NCBI GenBank assembly: GCA_009617715.1
Contig: VTFK01000032.1
Location: 558,001-622,000, forward strand
Reading direction: 5' to 3'
DNA length: 64,000 nucleotides
Origin: Plectrocnemia conspersa
Lineage: Eukaryota > Arthropoda > Insecta > Trichoptera > Polycentropodidae
Within the stretch, counting starts at the first letter, position 1, and every line of letters starts with the position of its first letter. A program made the translations under genes and the position numbers. The notes beneath the pieces are model-generated. The model was not told where the DNA came from. It was given only the letters and a program-made list of their open reading frames with translations, and searched no databases. Positions 12,085-23,690 of the stretch are shown here, in pieces.

Positions 12085-12440
12085 TTATAATTACAATTTT
12101 GACTATGGACGATTACGGCGTGACGTTTCTCGCGATGAAGGTGAAGGTGGCGCAGGTGGTGATGCCGGTAGAAATATAACCGTTTCGTATCTCTCATCGT
12201 CGGAGTCCGGGCTTATATTATTTAGGGAGATGCACGCTAGCTGGCCAATCGCGATTGTACATCGATCCCCTAGCCAATCGCTGCAGTGGCTTCTTAGAAT
12301 TAGAGAAATCGGATGTGTATTTCCGAAAACGAGTTTTTTGCTTGGCTCCAGACTTTCGAATTCTTCGGAAAAGGTTTGCATTGTGGTGATTGATTGCATC
12401 CGTATCGTTTTGTCACAAAATGGATTCTCTTAACGACCCG
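12085..12440. other. Balanced-composition block, possible conserved element or exon
   Basis: About 350 bases near 48 % G+C inside AT-rich DNA. The minus strand is open for 98 codons (12399 to 12103), with a serine/proline-rich tail, and the plus strand is open for a shorter stretch. Neither frame shows a domain that I recognise and neither has a clear splice context, so I favour a conserved non-coding element and treat coding as unproven. Confidence 0.3.
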
Positions 12441-13630
12441 TGTTGTGTGGTCAAAAGAAATCCCTTTTTTGCTATGATGTTAATCTCATTGTTAATGAAT
12501 AAATGTTTTTGGTCATGGTCAATAACAATGAGACAATCGCCCTTCTAAGTGTGCCTATATGTGTGGTCGCCACAGTTCTGTGACTTACTGCCCTACATTG
12601 TGTTTCAGTTTGAGCTCGTTTAAAAAAGTATACGTAAATCTTAAGTCGACCCCATAATGCATAAGAACACAAAAAATAAGTCTAACTACAAATAAAAAAA
12701 TAGTAATTTACGACAAAACTATTGTTCTAATCATTTGATATAAAATAAATTAAAATAATTGAAAATATTATTAAAATATTTATTATTTTTACTCTTGTGG
12801 TTAACTTTATGCGCTACCAACGGATTTGGATATTTTATTAATTATAAATATATATTATATATACAGGTGAAAAAAAAACTCTCGTTTAATTAATGAACCA
12901 AAGTAAAGCGCTAAAATAATAATATAGCAACCATTCTGGCATTTAAAGTATTATTGTTTTTTTAGGCCACAGTTATACTATTTATTTAATAAAGTTCCTC
13001 GTAAATGAAAAGAAATTACGAAAATATTATAAAGTTATTATTAAAAATGTTTTTTTAACGAAACCAACGTTTTATTAAAGTCTTTCATAATTGAAAACAT
13101 GCCGAGAACTATAAATAAAGCAAATTATTAACTTGCAGTAGTTCGTTCATAGTATAGTTATATCAGAGTTCTATATAAAATATTGCTATTAAAACAATAA
13201 AGAACTTTATGCGACGGTTTATATTTTAGGTCGATTTGTACGTGACACAACGGAGCACTAGCCTTGTATATATTACATATTTTATGTATATTATTATAAT
13301 ATTTATTATGTACAGAGTGACTTATAAAAATATTGGTGCATATTTATATTAATAAACGCAGTTGTGTCGATGTTTTTTTATGTATAAAGGGTCGTTATGT
13401 TTTATTTATACTGTAATTAAAAACATGATCACTGTTTCACAAATAAATAATATTTTATTTACTCATCATCATATTTACAATAGTATTCCATTTAATTATC
13501 TGTATGTTATAAATACCGCATTGAATGAAATTATTCTAGGGGTTCAAACCACCTGCACAATCACTCTAAAGACCATTAAAGAATGTTAGGTCACATACAG
13601 AATATTCACACGTAATTAAAGATAGATCTC
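12441..13630. other. AT-rich interval, no gene
   Basis: No coding or RNA gene recognised. Sequence at 12500-12670 is mildly richer in GC; the remainder is simple AT-rich DNA. Confidence 0.4.
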
Positions 13631-13936
13631 GTGACTATAAAATTGACTCACAAACATTTTCATATGCAATTTGTCAGAGCTGTCTCGAACTCATATTATA
13701 AAACATGTGACACTTGCATTACGAGAACATATCTCGACACATCCGACAATAATACAACTCGACATGCCACCCACCTCCCGATAGCGGATTCAAAATTTTT
13801 CTATGCATGTAGTAATTTATACATATATGTATGCTCATTAAATAAACTGTTGTTTTCCGGCGTCTATTTGGGTACAAAGTCACACCCCTTCGGCCTCAAA
13901 ATGCAAAAGTACTTTTTATACTACTATTTTCAATGA
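13631..13936 (+). repeat. Diverged repeat related to 8107-8412
   Basis: Shares the ordered words TCTCGAA, a TATA-like stretch, ATGTGACACTT and a closing GCCTCAAAA with the segment at 8107-8412. Similarity is too low to define borders. Confidence 0.35.
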
Positions 13937-14113
13937 GCTAATACGTTATACATTATGTATGTTTTTCCTAAACTATTTCATTGATTCATTAATGTAACTG
14001 AATACATTAAAAATGTTTATGGCACACTCTATACGTATCACGAAGGTCGCAAATCAATATTGATCATTTTCTATTAGAACGTTCGCGTTTCGATATTTTT
14101 CGGTCATTTATTT

Positions 14114-14154
14114 GAGGAGGGAGAGAGAAAAGGAGAGAGAGAGTGAAAGAGAGC
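14114..14154 (+). repeat. GA-rich purine tract
   Basis: About 40 bases of G and A only apart from a single T (GAGGAGGGAGAGAGAAAAGG then more GAGA). Such tracts bind GAGA-type factors in insects and can form triplex DNA; here only the composition is seen. Confidence 0.7.
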
Positions 14155-15730
14155 TTAAGATTTAATTTTTTGCGTGACTGCTCGCCATTCGGGGATGCTT
14201 TTAGCTCCCTACAAAAAATATACATACATATATATTATACTATACAGAAGCACATATTTGATCTAGAGTTTTTTTTATTGGCGTCGTAACGTTTGACGAC
14301 TACAGTTCATTCTAAAATGAATATCCATTATTGCACAATCAAAACGGGATTTTATTTAGCAATAAAACGAGGGATTGGCGTTTCGTTTATGGAATAAAAT
14401 ATTATTATTGGTATTTTTTCTTTTGGGTAGTATAAGCATATATTATAGAATAACATTAAGCAGTTACGGTTTGATATTTATGGTTGGGGTTTCTTTTTAA
14501 CGGTTATATGTGAAAGATGTTCCGGTCCGTGTCACTTGGTTAACAATTTGTAGGAAATTATAATGGAGGCTATTATTGTTTTTTTTTTCATTCAGATTTA
14601 TGTAACGTTTTCTGATTAATGGTATTTTTTGCTACTAAACTGAATACATCTCTCCCGTTGTTTTTTCATTGATAAAAATAGTAGAGTTATTGTTTAGCTT
14701 GTATTTTTTTTGATATTAAAAGTCTATCACCAAATTCATTTGAATGTGCTGTGGATATATTTGAATAGATCTTCGCTCTTCTCTATTGGATCTGATACAT
14801 TTTTCTATTACATAGTGACTGGGATTCTTGATATCTTATCTTTTCTCTATGTATCTGTTTCTCAATTGTGAATAATAATGAAATGGATAGCTCTCGAACT
14901 GACTTTGTTAACGCAAATAGTGTTATGATTAATATTTTTGTAATCGCTGTCCAAAACGCATATTTTATTTTAATATGTAGGTTTACAATAAAACTTATTT
15001 ATTGCACTTCAAAATTTACAAGCTTGTTTAATTCTTCTTTCTATATAAACATTTTATTATACCCTCAAATTTGGAGAAAAAAATGTTTGATTATACTCAA
15101 CCCAGTGTGAACAAAGCAGAAAGAAAATTAAAGATCGATCAAATTGGATAGTTTCAATCGCACAAACGTAAAGGTCAATTATTTTAGTTCTCCCCATTTT
15201 TGTTTGAATTTTTATCAAAATTAACGAAACCTTAATAAATCAACATATGCCATTTATGTCATTACATAAATAAAATTGTTTTATGTGCTGTAAAAAAAAT
15301 GCAAAATTTTCTTTAGTTTCAAAACAATCACACAATATAACATGGTTGATTTATTATAAAAAATATAAATTTAGCCATCTATACAAGATGGATATACGAT
15401 ATCGATTGTCTTTGTGCTGGTCATTAACATATATAATAATATTAATATGTTATATGGGGTTGTACGTATGGTACGTGTGCATGTGTGAGTCTATATTCGG
15501 ATGTGTGTATGGTGCTATTGCGTACACCGACAATTCGAATATTCGTATCATATCATTTATGATTTGATCAAAAAAAGTGAAAGATTTATTTCGATTATAT
15601 TATACTTTATCATTTTTAAACTGCGAAAATGAATATTTTCATTGTAATGAAAATTTTAAAAGATTCTTATCTAGATCTCAAAGGCAATAAAATAGTCGGT
15701 AGCGTTACTCAAAAAAATTCCATGCATTCA
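14155..15730. other. AT-rich interval, no gene
   Basis: No gene, RNA or repeat family recognised. Short open frames here have low-complexity AT-driven composition. Confidence 0.4.
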
Positions 15731-15737
15731 TTTCCTT

Positions 15738-15784
15738 GAAATCAAGAAATTTTGTGCGTCTATCGCATAATATTTCTTGATTTC
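15738..15784. repeat. Perfect 13-bp inverted repeat
   Basis: GAAATCAAGAAAT (15738-15750) and its exact complement at 15772-15784 enclose a 21-base loop. Just downstream AGTCAATAAATAGACTAT forms another small dyad. Confidence 0.75.
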
Positions 15785-16035
15785 TTGATATAGTCAATAA
15801 ATAGACTATACTATTTTTAGGGCGGCCTTTATTTATTTAATTTTAGCGAAATATACAAGTTATAGACCTTACATTTAATGGTTAAAAAATTATATTGTTC
15901 GACTTACTTAGTCATCCGCATTTTGGTCATCTTTTCTGGAAGTGAGGTCTATTAAAGATAAGACAGTGTTCCATTGATCTTTTGTTAAATGTGATCTTAT
16001 TCAGGGACGTTAATCAGTCAAAAGTTGGCCAGTTA

Positions 16036-16865
16036 GTGGTCCACGTCAAAGGTAATAAAATCGCAGGGTTATATAGCATTTATATTAAGTCATTTTTAAG
16101 AAATATTACTAATTACAATAAGTGAGAATCGAATAAAGCATATCTAAACCAAATTTTGCCCAATAGGAAAGCGCAAAAAACAAGTATCACTTCTCAGAAG
16201 TCAAAAATCCACGTCAAAAGCAATAAAATCGTGTCGGCGTCGTCGCACTGCGACGGCGCTGACACGATTTTATTGCTTTTGACGTGAATTCTTGCCTTCT
16301 GAGAAGTAATACTTGTTTTTGCGTCTTCCTATTGACCAAAATTAGGTTTGAATATATTTTCACCGACGTTCTTATATCAGAAGTCCGTAGTAATATTGGT
16401 CTTCTAATGTCTTCTTGTGCTTATTTCCTCCTGAGAGTTGATTTGGCTAAGTTTGTATTTTAGACTTGACCAAATGAAAGTTGTAAAATTGTAATTAGTT
16501 CCAGAACTTACAGGGTTTTGTTAATTCGCATAGGTTAGGTTTGGGTTTGAACAGAAAATTTACGTTTCGCAACTGTCAAATCGAGTTTCACACATTTTAG
16601 AGCACCATATAATTTTAGTTATATTTTAGCTATATATAAATATATATCTACTGGTGAAAATGTAACTTTACTGAAAAATACATATTCACTGTAACATTTA
16701 TACATCGCATGATGATAAGTATGTAAAAATATATATTACTACATATGGAGAAATTCCAATCATTTGAATAGTACCTGCCAGATAAATTATATTTTCACTG
16801 GTAAATATATATGTGTATATAACGGTGATATGATTTCACTGAAATGACATATTTTAAAAATATTT
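16036..16865. repeat. Long-hairpin repeat family, copy 2
   Basis: Aligns with 6783-7700. The core hairpin runs 16146-16349. The upstream extra arm (CCACGTCAAAGGTAATAAAA), the TTTGGGTTTGAAC and CGTTTCGCAACTGTCAAAT blocks and the CACTGGTAAA tail are all in the same order. Confidence 0.75.
16146..16349. repeat. Large inverted repeat (hairpin core, copy 2)
   Basis: The arms match those of copy 1, but the centre is a different GC-rich dyad: GTGTCGGCGTCGTCGC pairs with GCGACGGCGCTGACAC around a three-base loop. The stem is nearly complete from end to end. Confidence 0.85.
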
Positions 16866-17990
16866 TCGGGTTAGATTGCACTGTTTTTTTTTTTTAATAA
16901 ATGACATGCATTTTTCTGGCAAATTCAAGGGAGAGGGGGCAAATGCATCTATCTGCCCTCCAAAATGAATCAGAAATAAAATATTTTTTTGATATGATAA
17001 TTAATTTTAATGGTGGTAAATACATACCGAATTTATTTTGGAAAGATTTTTTCTTTCTCCTTTGTCGTAGGAATTAGTTTATAATGTTTATAGATTTGTG
17101 AAAAATGGAAGTGAAAATGTAATTTTTTAATTAGTGCCGTGGAGTATCATAAATATTTTGGACAATTATATTCTTAAATATTATTAATATGTAAGTTGAA
17201 GTATTTTTTTTAATCAACTTACATATTTTTAGCTACGGTGTTGAAAAAAAATTTGCGAGTGAAACAGAAAAAGGCAAGAGTAAAAAAAATAAAAATGTAA
17301 AAAGCCCTAATTAATATTAGTATATCAGATATCGAGAAAGCAATGAGAAAATTGGAGGCCAAAAAAATATTAGCATATTTTAATGAATATGAAACGGTTT
17401 TCTGAAATAAATTATTACAGCGTATAAATAGTACAAATAAATCGATTTAGGATACACAGTACAATTTGTATTTGGGATCAAATATTTTATCAATTTATTT
17501 TAAATGTCAGGAATAAATTTGACTAAGTAGAAAACGATGATAATTTGTTGACTGAAAATGGAAACTACAATTTTTGCTCCTATTACCGCTATTGAAATCC
17601 TTAATTAACAATCAAACAATCAGAGCGTTTTTGAGAGTCACGATCGCGTCCTCTTCTAGCCGACTCGCCCGTGGCTGTCGCTATCCAGATCCTTAATACG
17701 CTGACATTGCATATTGGTCTATTTAATGTTGAGTTAGTATACCATTTAATATAATTATTTACATATTTTTCTTTGTATTTTCTGTATATTATTTTCGACC
17801 ATCATGATGCATTGTTAGGTTAAGATTATCTTAATTTAAATACATAAATTATAATTACTGATGCAAATACAAAATAATAAAATAGTTATTGAATGCAATT
17901 GTGAGACAAATAACACCAAATATATTCTGCACTGAAATAACATTAAATTCTAAGAGTTATATTAAATAATCTTAATTATTACAGTGGAAT
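16866..17990. other. AT-rich interval with one hairpin
   Basis: No gene seen. A perfect 14-bp inverted repeat (AATATGTAAGTTGA and complement) lies at 17186-17227. A block at 17620-17705 (CGATCGCGTCCTCTTCTAGC) is richer in GC without an open frame. Confidence 0.5.
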
Positions 17991-18079
17991 CTTAGATTGA
18001 TAGGATTCCATGAAGTTCCGAGAATCAAAATCAACTTATGATACTAAGTTATTATTACATTTAACATTTATACTATTTG

Positions 18080-18563
18080 TATTTCGACGAGGCAACTTAT
18101 TTTAACATACAGTTGACGGAAACCTTCATTCATAATAGATCCGACCACTTTCACACTCGCTCGAACTCATCCAATGAACGGGGACCACACAAAGGGATGG
18201 TCGATTTGACAGTTTCCACTACTACGCCCTTTGAAGGTCGATGTGGGCAATTTACATCAAGACCGCGTAAGGTTCCTCCCTCTGTCTTTTTTTAGACCGA
18301 CCTTCGGAATCCCTCTCCCAGAAAATACGTGCAGAAGAGTCCCTTAAGGGTGAAAAAAAAGGCGCGAGCGCCCTTTTAAAATAACTTGTAAACTGATTAG
18401 ATAAACAATATCAGCGGAGAAAAGTTAACCCGTTAACGCCGCGGAGAAGTGGAAAAAGTTGTAAGGAGATAAAGCGCTTTTTGAGTGGTGGCGTGACCCA
18501 GTTGTGACATATCAGGGGAGTTTATGCCCCACTGCACTTCCGTCGCACTTGTATATCCGAGGG
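18080..18563 (+). promoter_or_regulatory. Balanced-composition upstream region of the 18.56 kb TATA box
   Basis: About 480 bases of markedly higher GC than the flanks, directly upstream of a TATA box. It contains several CCGACC/GACCTTC and GGGCGC-type words and a short GGCGCGAGCGCC dyad (18361-18372). Read as a proximal promoter or enhancer from position and composition only. Confidence 0.4.
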
Positions 18564-18605
18564 TATAAAACAAGAGAGGGTTGCTTCCTGACTATTGCTT
18601 GACAG
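18564..18605 (+). promoter_or_regulatory. Candidate TATA-type core promoter
   Basis: TATAAAA at 18564-18570 in a GGG...CAAGAG context. About 30 bases downstream is TTGACAGTC, an acceptable initiator. The downstream stretch, CTAGTTCAAGGTTACGAACA, resembles insect 5-prime leaders. The start would lie near 18598-18602. Confidence 0.5.
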
Positions 18606-18698
18606 TCTAGTTCAAGGTTACGAACACGACGAACTCTACGAAAGACTGGGGTTGCGGCTGAACCCAATTATGTAAAGGAGACCTATTAACACTACTTG
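18598..18698 (+). other. Candidate non-coding leader exon
   Basis: The region from the predicted start site to 18698 is followed by GTAATG (donor at 18699). There is one short ATG-TAA pair near 18670. A plausible partner acceptor is at 20710, in front of the signal-peptide-like exon. The link is inferred, not shown. Confidence 0.35.
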
Positions 18699-18896
18699 GT
18701 AATGAAAACAAATGGTGCAATATATATTCTTTTTGTATAGCTACAAAACATTATGTAGCTACAATCGATTAATTTAACATGAAATTCGGCATGCAAGCTA
18801 AAGTAGCAATCAGTGTTTCTCTTAAATTTACCTTAAAATAAATCGACATGTAGCACTTCTAAATCACATTAAAAAATAGTAAATACAGTGAAATAT

Positions 18897-19965
18897 CAGT
18901 GGTAGATTAAGCACATGGGAGGCTCTAGGCACAACATATTTTGGAGGCCCTTTTTTTCGAATGACTTTTAAGAATTAGAGATTTTCATACTACGTGTGTA
19001 CATATATAAAAAAAATATAATTTCTGTCGCAATTTGTATTTTATTCTAATTACAAATATCATATTATTATTGTTGAAGGCGTTTCAATAATAGCATAAAT
19101 TTAAAAAAATATACATTAATTATTTATTCAATAACAATACAAGTAAAAAAATAATATATGAAATGAGAACTTTACTCATTTTTAATTTAGAAAATTTATC
19201 GATACTACATTTATAATCTAACTAATTAATAAATAATTTTTAACTCTTTTTAATACGGAAAATGACGGTTCATTACTTGCATTGCAAACGAGTATAGTCA
19301 AAAAAGGTCTTAAGAAGTATAGACTGAAAATCTGAAATCAAAATTTTATACATTTTATATTTTATGCGAATTAGATCGGAAAATTCCATAATTCCATATG
19401 GCATTTTACGATACTAAAGAACATACTATTGACAGGACACCATCTTTATACAAAATCTAAATCATTCTGTAAAGAAAAATGTCCGCAAAAAATCTAGTTT
19501 TCTCAGTGAAAGGCGAAAAAGATTCATTGAAATCAGAAAAAAAATATTGCGCAAAACCTTCAAAAATATTTTGAGAGCTTTCAAAAGTTTTTCCATCATA
19601 GCGTGTTTAGAGCTAATTAATTTCTAAAATGCTGTAAGATCCTTAATAATATCATTTTGGTGAATTTTGCTGTAGATGCGATGATTTTTTCGAAGATGCT
19701 CGATTTTTTTTACGCGGAGCGCGTGTCACTTTAATAATTTATTACCGATTCGCGTTCTGTCTGATACGCTAGTTCGTAGCGTTATCATAAATGACTTCAT
19801 TGTCTGGAATACAAGAGAAGCAAAGTACTAATTGTTCAAAAAATAATCTGAGAACTCTACAAGAGGGTATGAGTCGTATTGATTTTTTTGGCGATAACTA
19901 TGAGGATCAGAAAAAAATGTTATGGTGTTTAGATGAGCTTAGGCGTGCACCATAACTGTTTTTTT
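18897..19965 (-). mobile_element. Decayed hAT-family transposon
   Basis: The left end CAGTGGTAGATTAAGCACAT followed by GGGAGGC and TAGGCAC is the typical terminal sequence of a large hAT group (CAGTGGCGGATTAAG type). On the minus strand, near 19240-19320, a frame reads SNEPSFSVLKRVKNYL. This matches the conserved C-terminal hAT dimerisation block (SFSKLKLIKNYL in family members). Stops and frameshifts break it. The other terminus is not certain; GCTTAGGCGTGCACCATAAC near 19940-19960 is a weak candidate. Confidence 0.65.
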
Positions 19966-20710
19966 TTTAATTTTTATTATGGTTTATATATCATAATCAA
20001 GTAATGATAGTTAGATTTTAAATATAAAAATTTAAAAACTTTTTAGTAATGAAATAATCTAAACAGAAAATCGTTTAGGATATGCCACTTAAAGCATTCG
20101 AGAACGCTCTCAAGTAAAATACTGGTCGAACGCACAATATAGCGCTTCATAGAAAGTCGAGAGAGCAGAGTTACAACGACGCACCCGCTCACTCTTCTGC
20201 GGTCGATGACTTTAAATACATTATTCAATGAATTAAAATTAACATATTTTTCATACTACCATCTGCATACATTCCTTTCGCTTGATCGATCGGCAAAAAG
20301 TATTTGCTTCTCAAAGTTTTACATATAAAGCTATTTATTTTAGTTTTTTAGAAGGCAAATTTATAATATAATAAATTATTGTTACATTCGCAACAATTTG
20401 TATAATTAATTATACAATAGAATATAATAGGATTTTTTTTCATTACAGCTTATTATATGATTGTATTTATGATGGCTGTTAAAAAATAGGTAATACGGTT
20501 CCCCCCGTTTAAGCTATCGTATATTAAAAAATATATATTTCTTTCATGAATATCTGACCAACCGAAATGGCTCTTTATGACATCTACAGTTTTATAAATA
20601 ATTTATAAACCATCCATCAATTCTATCGTTTCTAAAACATACCGTGTTACTTTTTTTTATGGCGTGTTCCTAATCATACAAAATTGATTTATGCTCGTTT
20701 ACTTTACAAG

Positions 20711-20807
20711 GTGTCAGACGGTAGTAAAGTGGTTAACTCAATTAAAATGGAAAAGTTAGTGTTTTCCATTGTCGCCGCCGGAATCGCTGTTAACTCCGTC
20801 GAAATAG
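20711..20807 (+). CDS. Candidate first coding exon with signal-peptide-like start, partial gene
   Basis: An acceptor-like TTTACTTTACAAG ends at 20710. A start codon at 20747 in a good context (ATTAAAATGG) opens 20 codons, MEKLVFSIVAAGIAVNSVEI, then one base, then the donor GTAATT at 20808; it ends in phase 1. The peptide has a charged start, a hydrophobic core (LVFSIVAAGIAV) and a polar end, as in a secretory signal peptide or a signal anchor. A (GT)n run follows 24 bases into the intron. No downstream exon specific to this start is recognised; the exon at 63471 has a compatible phase. A chance frame cannot be excluded. Confidence 0.4.
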
Positions 20808-20831
20808 GTAATTGTCAATTTGATGTATCGA

Positions 20832-20858
<27 letters not shown>
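20832..20858 (+). repeat. (GT)n microsatellite
   Basis: About 13 GT units with one interruption (GTGCGTG) immediately downstream of the exon candidate ending at 20807. Confidence 0.9.
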
Positions 20859-20863
<5 letters not shown>

Positions 20864-21920
20864 GCTTTGACGAAATTAATATCGAACATAAATCGATAGC
20901 ATAGACACGGAAACTAGTCACGAACTCGTGCTCAAACATGACATGCTGCGAGAAATGTCGCACAACTTGATGCGATTGTGTGTAGCCAACACTAGAAAGC
21001 AGTACTGAAAAAAATACTGTAATGGTTATTTGTTTGGTTATATAAAATCGTATTATTAATTTATACGCACATAGAGTAGTAAAAATTCAATGGTTCACAT
21101 TTTTTTATTAATAGGTAATACATCTGTGTTTCACATTTATGTTATAACTAGCACTTCCTAGTTAAATTGTATCTATCAATACTATGTTTTTTGTCAATTA
21201 TTTTTATCTATCTATGCTCGTGACATTGCAATATATAATTGCGAAATAAGCTTCAATATTTAAGGTTTTTTCGATTAAACCATATTTCTCTTTTTTTTAC
21301 TTCTTACTTGTCCATTATTTAGGAAAGTAAATTAAATTTACGTGTTTTAGTATGTAAGTTTTATAAAGTAAGATATTTTGCTTGCTTTTTTGTTTGTAAA
21401 AAGAAAAAACATATAATTTATTGGAAGTCATAAAATGGTTCAGTGCCCGCCATAGTGTGAACGATCATATTGCATTCATAAAAATTCAACATTAGATCAA
21501 ATGCTTTGTTTTTTATTCCATTGCGGTTTCTTATTTTTATATATTTAGCCCTATAAACAAGGGTTATTGATAAATTTGTAAATAATTCAGCTTAAGATAT
21601 CCAAAACGTTTTTGAGGAAATAAAAATGCTACTGCCTAAATACTTTGAGATATTTTCTTTAAGCTTATGATTATAGTATTCAGATATTTTGCGCTGTACG
21701 ATATAATACATCTGCACACTTTCTTTAGTGTTAGTTTAGGAATATAAGTATCTGAAAACACAAAATTTCGTGGTTAGCCGAGACAAAATACATTTTGTTA
21801 AATAAGCAAGAGCACGATATGCACTAATCTTACTTACTTACTGAAGGACGTTTTGAATTCAAAATTTAACATACTTGACAAAATAAAGGACGAAACAGAA
21901 GAAAAGAAAAGCAGCTCTTG
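20859..21920. other. AT-rich interval, no gene
   Basis: No coding exon, RNA gene or repeat border recognised. Confidence 0.4.
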
Positions 21921-21929
21921 GTTACCTAT

Positions 21930-23690
21930 TTAGTTAAGTTCCATAAATTTTCAGGCTTTTTAAAATGCTTTTCTACTCAAAATACTCTTTTAAATTTATG
22001 GTCTGTTTTTAGATAAAAATCTGAATGTTTTTTTAGCTATTGTTAAATGGTAACAGGTGTTTTTAACCCTAAACTAATATTAAGAGCTTCTTTCTTTTTC
22101 ACAAATTTTTATATTGCTTATAAAAAAAAATTGTTTGACTCAAAAAACGAGGTTAAAAATTTTATTTTTTCAAATATATTTTTTTTAGCCTTTTTTTTTT
22201 ACATGTGTGTTATACCCAAAACTCGTATAAAAGGCTGATTGTACTTATATTTTTTTTATTTAACACTTTTATAGCTTGTTTAGAATGAATATATAAAAAA
22301 AACAGATTTCTTATTTTTTGATTTTTCACATTTTCATGAGTTTTCATGAATTTAAAAAAATTTAAAACTTTTGAATGTATGGTCTGTTGCAAATAAAAAT
22401 CTTATTTTAAATTAAAGACAGGAAATAATATTTTTTCAAATCTACAAATTGTTAGCATTTTAAATATGTTTTATGCCCAAAAAGCTTATGGAACTTTATT
22501 TTTTTGTCTATATATATTTATACATATTTATAGCTTGCTTAGGATAAATAAATCAGAAAAATCATAGTTCTTAATATTGTCTGATTTTGCATCATTCCAT
22601 ATTAGTTTTTAGACTAAAAAAATTCGTGAAAAAAATTGTAAACTTTTAAATTTATCGTCTGATTGAAACAAAATCAGAAAAATACAAGTGTTTGGAAGTC
22701 TACAATTTTTTAGCGGTATTGTATAGTAATAAGTGTTTTTAACCCTAAAATAATATTTGGGGCTAAAAAATTATGGACTTTGAAAAATTTATGATTTTAA
22801 CAATTTTGTTTCTTGTTTTTGAAAAAAAATTTTTTTAGAAGTTTTTTAAAAATTTAAAAACCTTTTTTTTAGAGTTCCTACATTTTTTCTGATTTTTTAT
22901 GTTTCCATGAGTTTTTAAACTCAAATAATTGTCAGTTTTAGATAAAAATCAGATAAATCAAAATGTTTGAAAGTTTTTAGCTGGTGTTAGATTGTAATAA
23001 GTGTTTTTAACCCAAAAATAATACTACGGGCTGAAAAATCGTGGCCTTATAAATTTTCACAAATTAAACAAAAAACAAGTAAAAGATTGAAAATTTCCAT
23101 GTTATTCAAAACTTCTATATTATTCAAAATTTCTATATTATTCAAAATTTATGAATTTTTTTCATGTAATATTTATGAAAAAATCTGATTTTAAATTTAA
23201 AACAGCAAAAAATAATTTTTCAAATCTACAAAGTTTTAGCCCTTTGACATGTGTTATATGCCCAAAAATCATAATAAAGGCTGATTTGACTTCTATATTT
23301 TTTATCTATACGCATTTATTGCTTGTTTAGGATGAGTAAATCAGAAAAATAAGAATTCTTAATTTTTTTCTGATTTTTTTTTTTTTAGACTCAAGACACT
23401 GAAAATTTCTGGACTTAAAAATTTAACTTTTCATATAAAACAGGATTTAAAAAAAATAATTAATAAACAATATATTTTTTAATTCAAAATCAAATTAAAT
23501 ATCAAAATAAAAATGTAAAAGCGAAGTTCACAAATTTTTAGTCTTTTACGTGTTTTTTGAGTTAAAAACTCGAATTTAAACATTGAAAATCGCGAATATT
23601 CAGCCTTATATATATTTCTGAATATTCGTGTTTTTTTTATTTTGATTTTAAAATTGATTTCGCGTTTTGAACAATACATAAGTTTAATAG
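21930..23690 (+). repeat. Degenerate tandem array, period about 260 bases
   Basis: A recurring module (CAAATCTACAAAnTTTTAGC, then TGTGTTnTATGCCCAAAA or TGTTTTTAACCCTAAAATAA, then GGCTGAnnnnn) is seen near 22036, 22188, 22453, 22711, 22979, 23232 and 23540. Most steps are 253-268 bases; the outer ones differ. Units also share TTGTTTAGGATGAGTAAATC and a CATGAGTTTT word. The array is very AT-rich, strongly diverged and non-coding, like an old satellite block. Confidence 0.65.

Noticed and set aside
12103..12399. Minus-strand 98-codon frame with serine/proline tail
   Set aside because: Plausible length, but no domain, no splice sites and an overlapping open frame on the other strand; kept only as a conserved-looking block.
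21930..23690. CRISPR-like array
   Set aside because: Units are ~260 bases, diverged and AT-rich in an animal genome; there are no short identical repeats with unique spacers.
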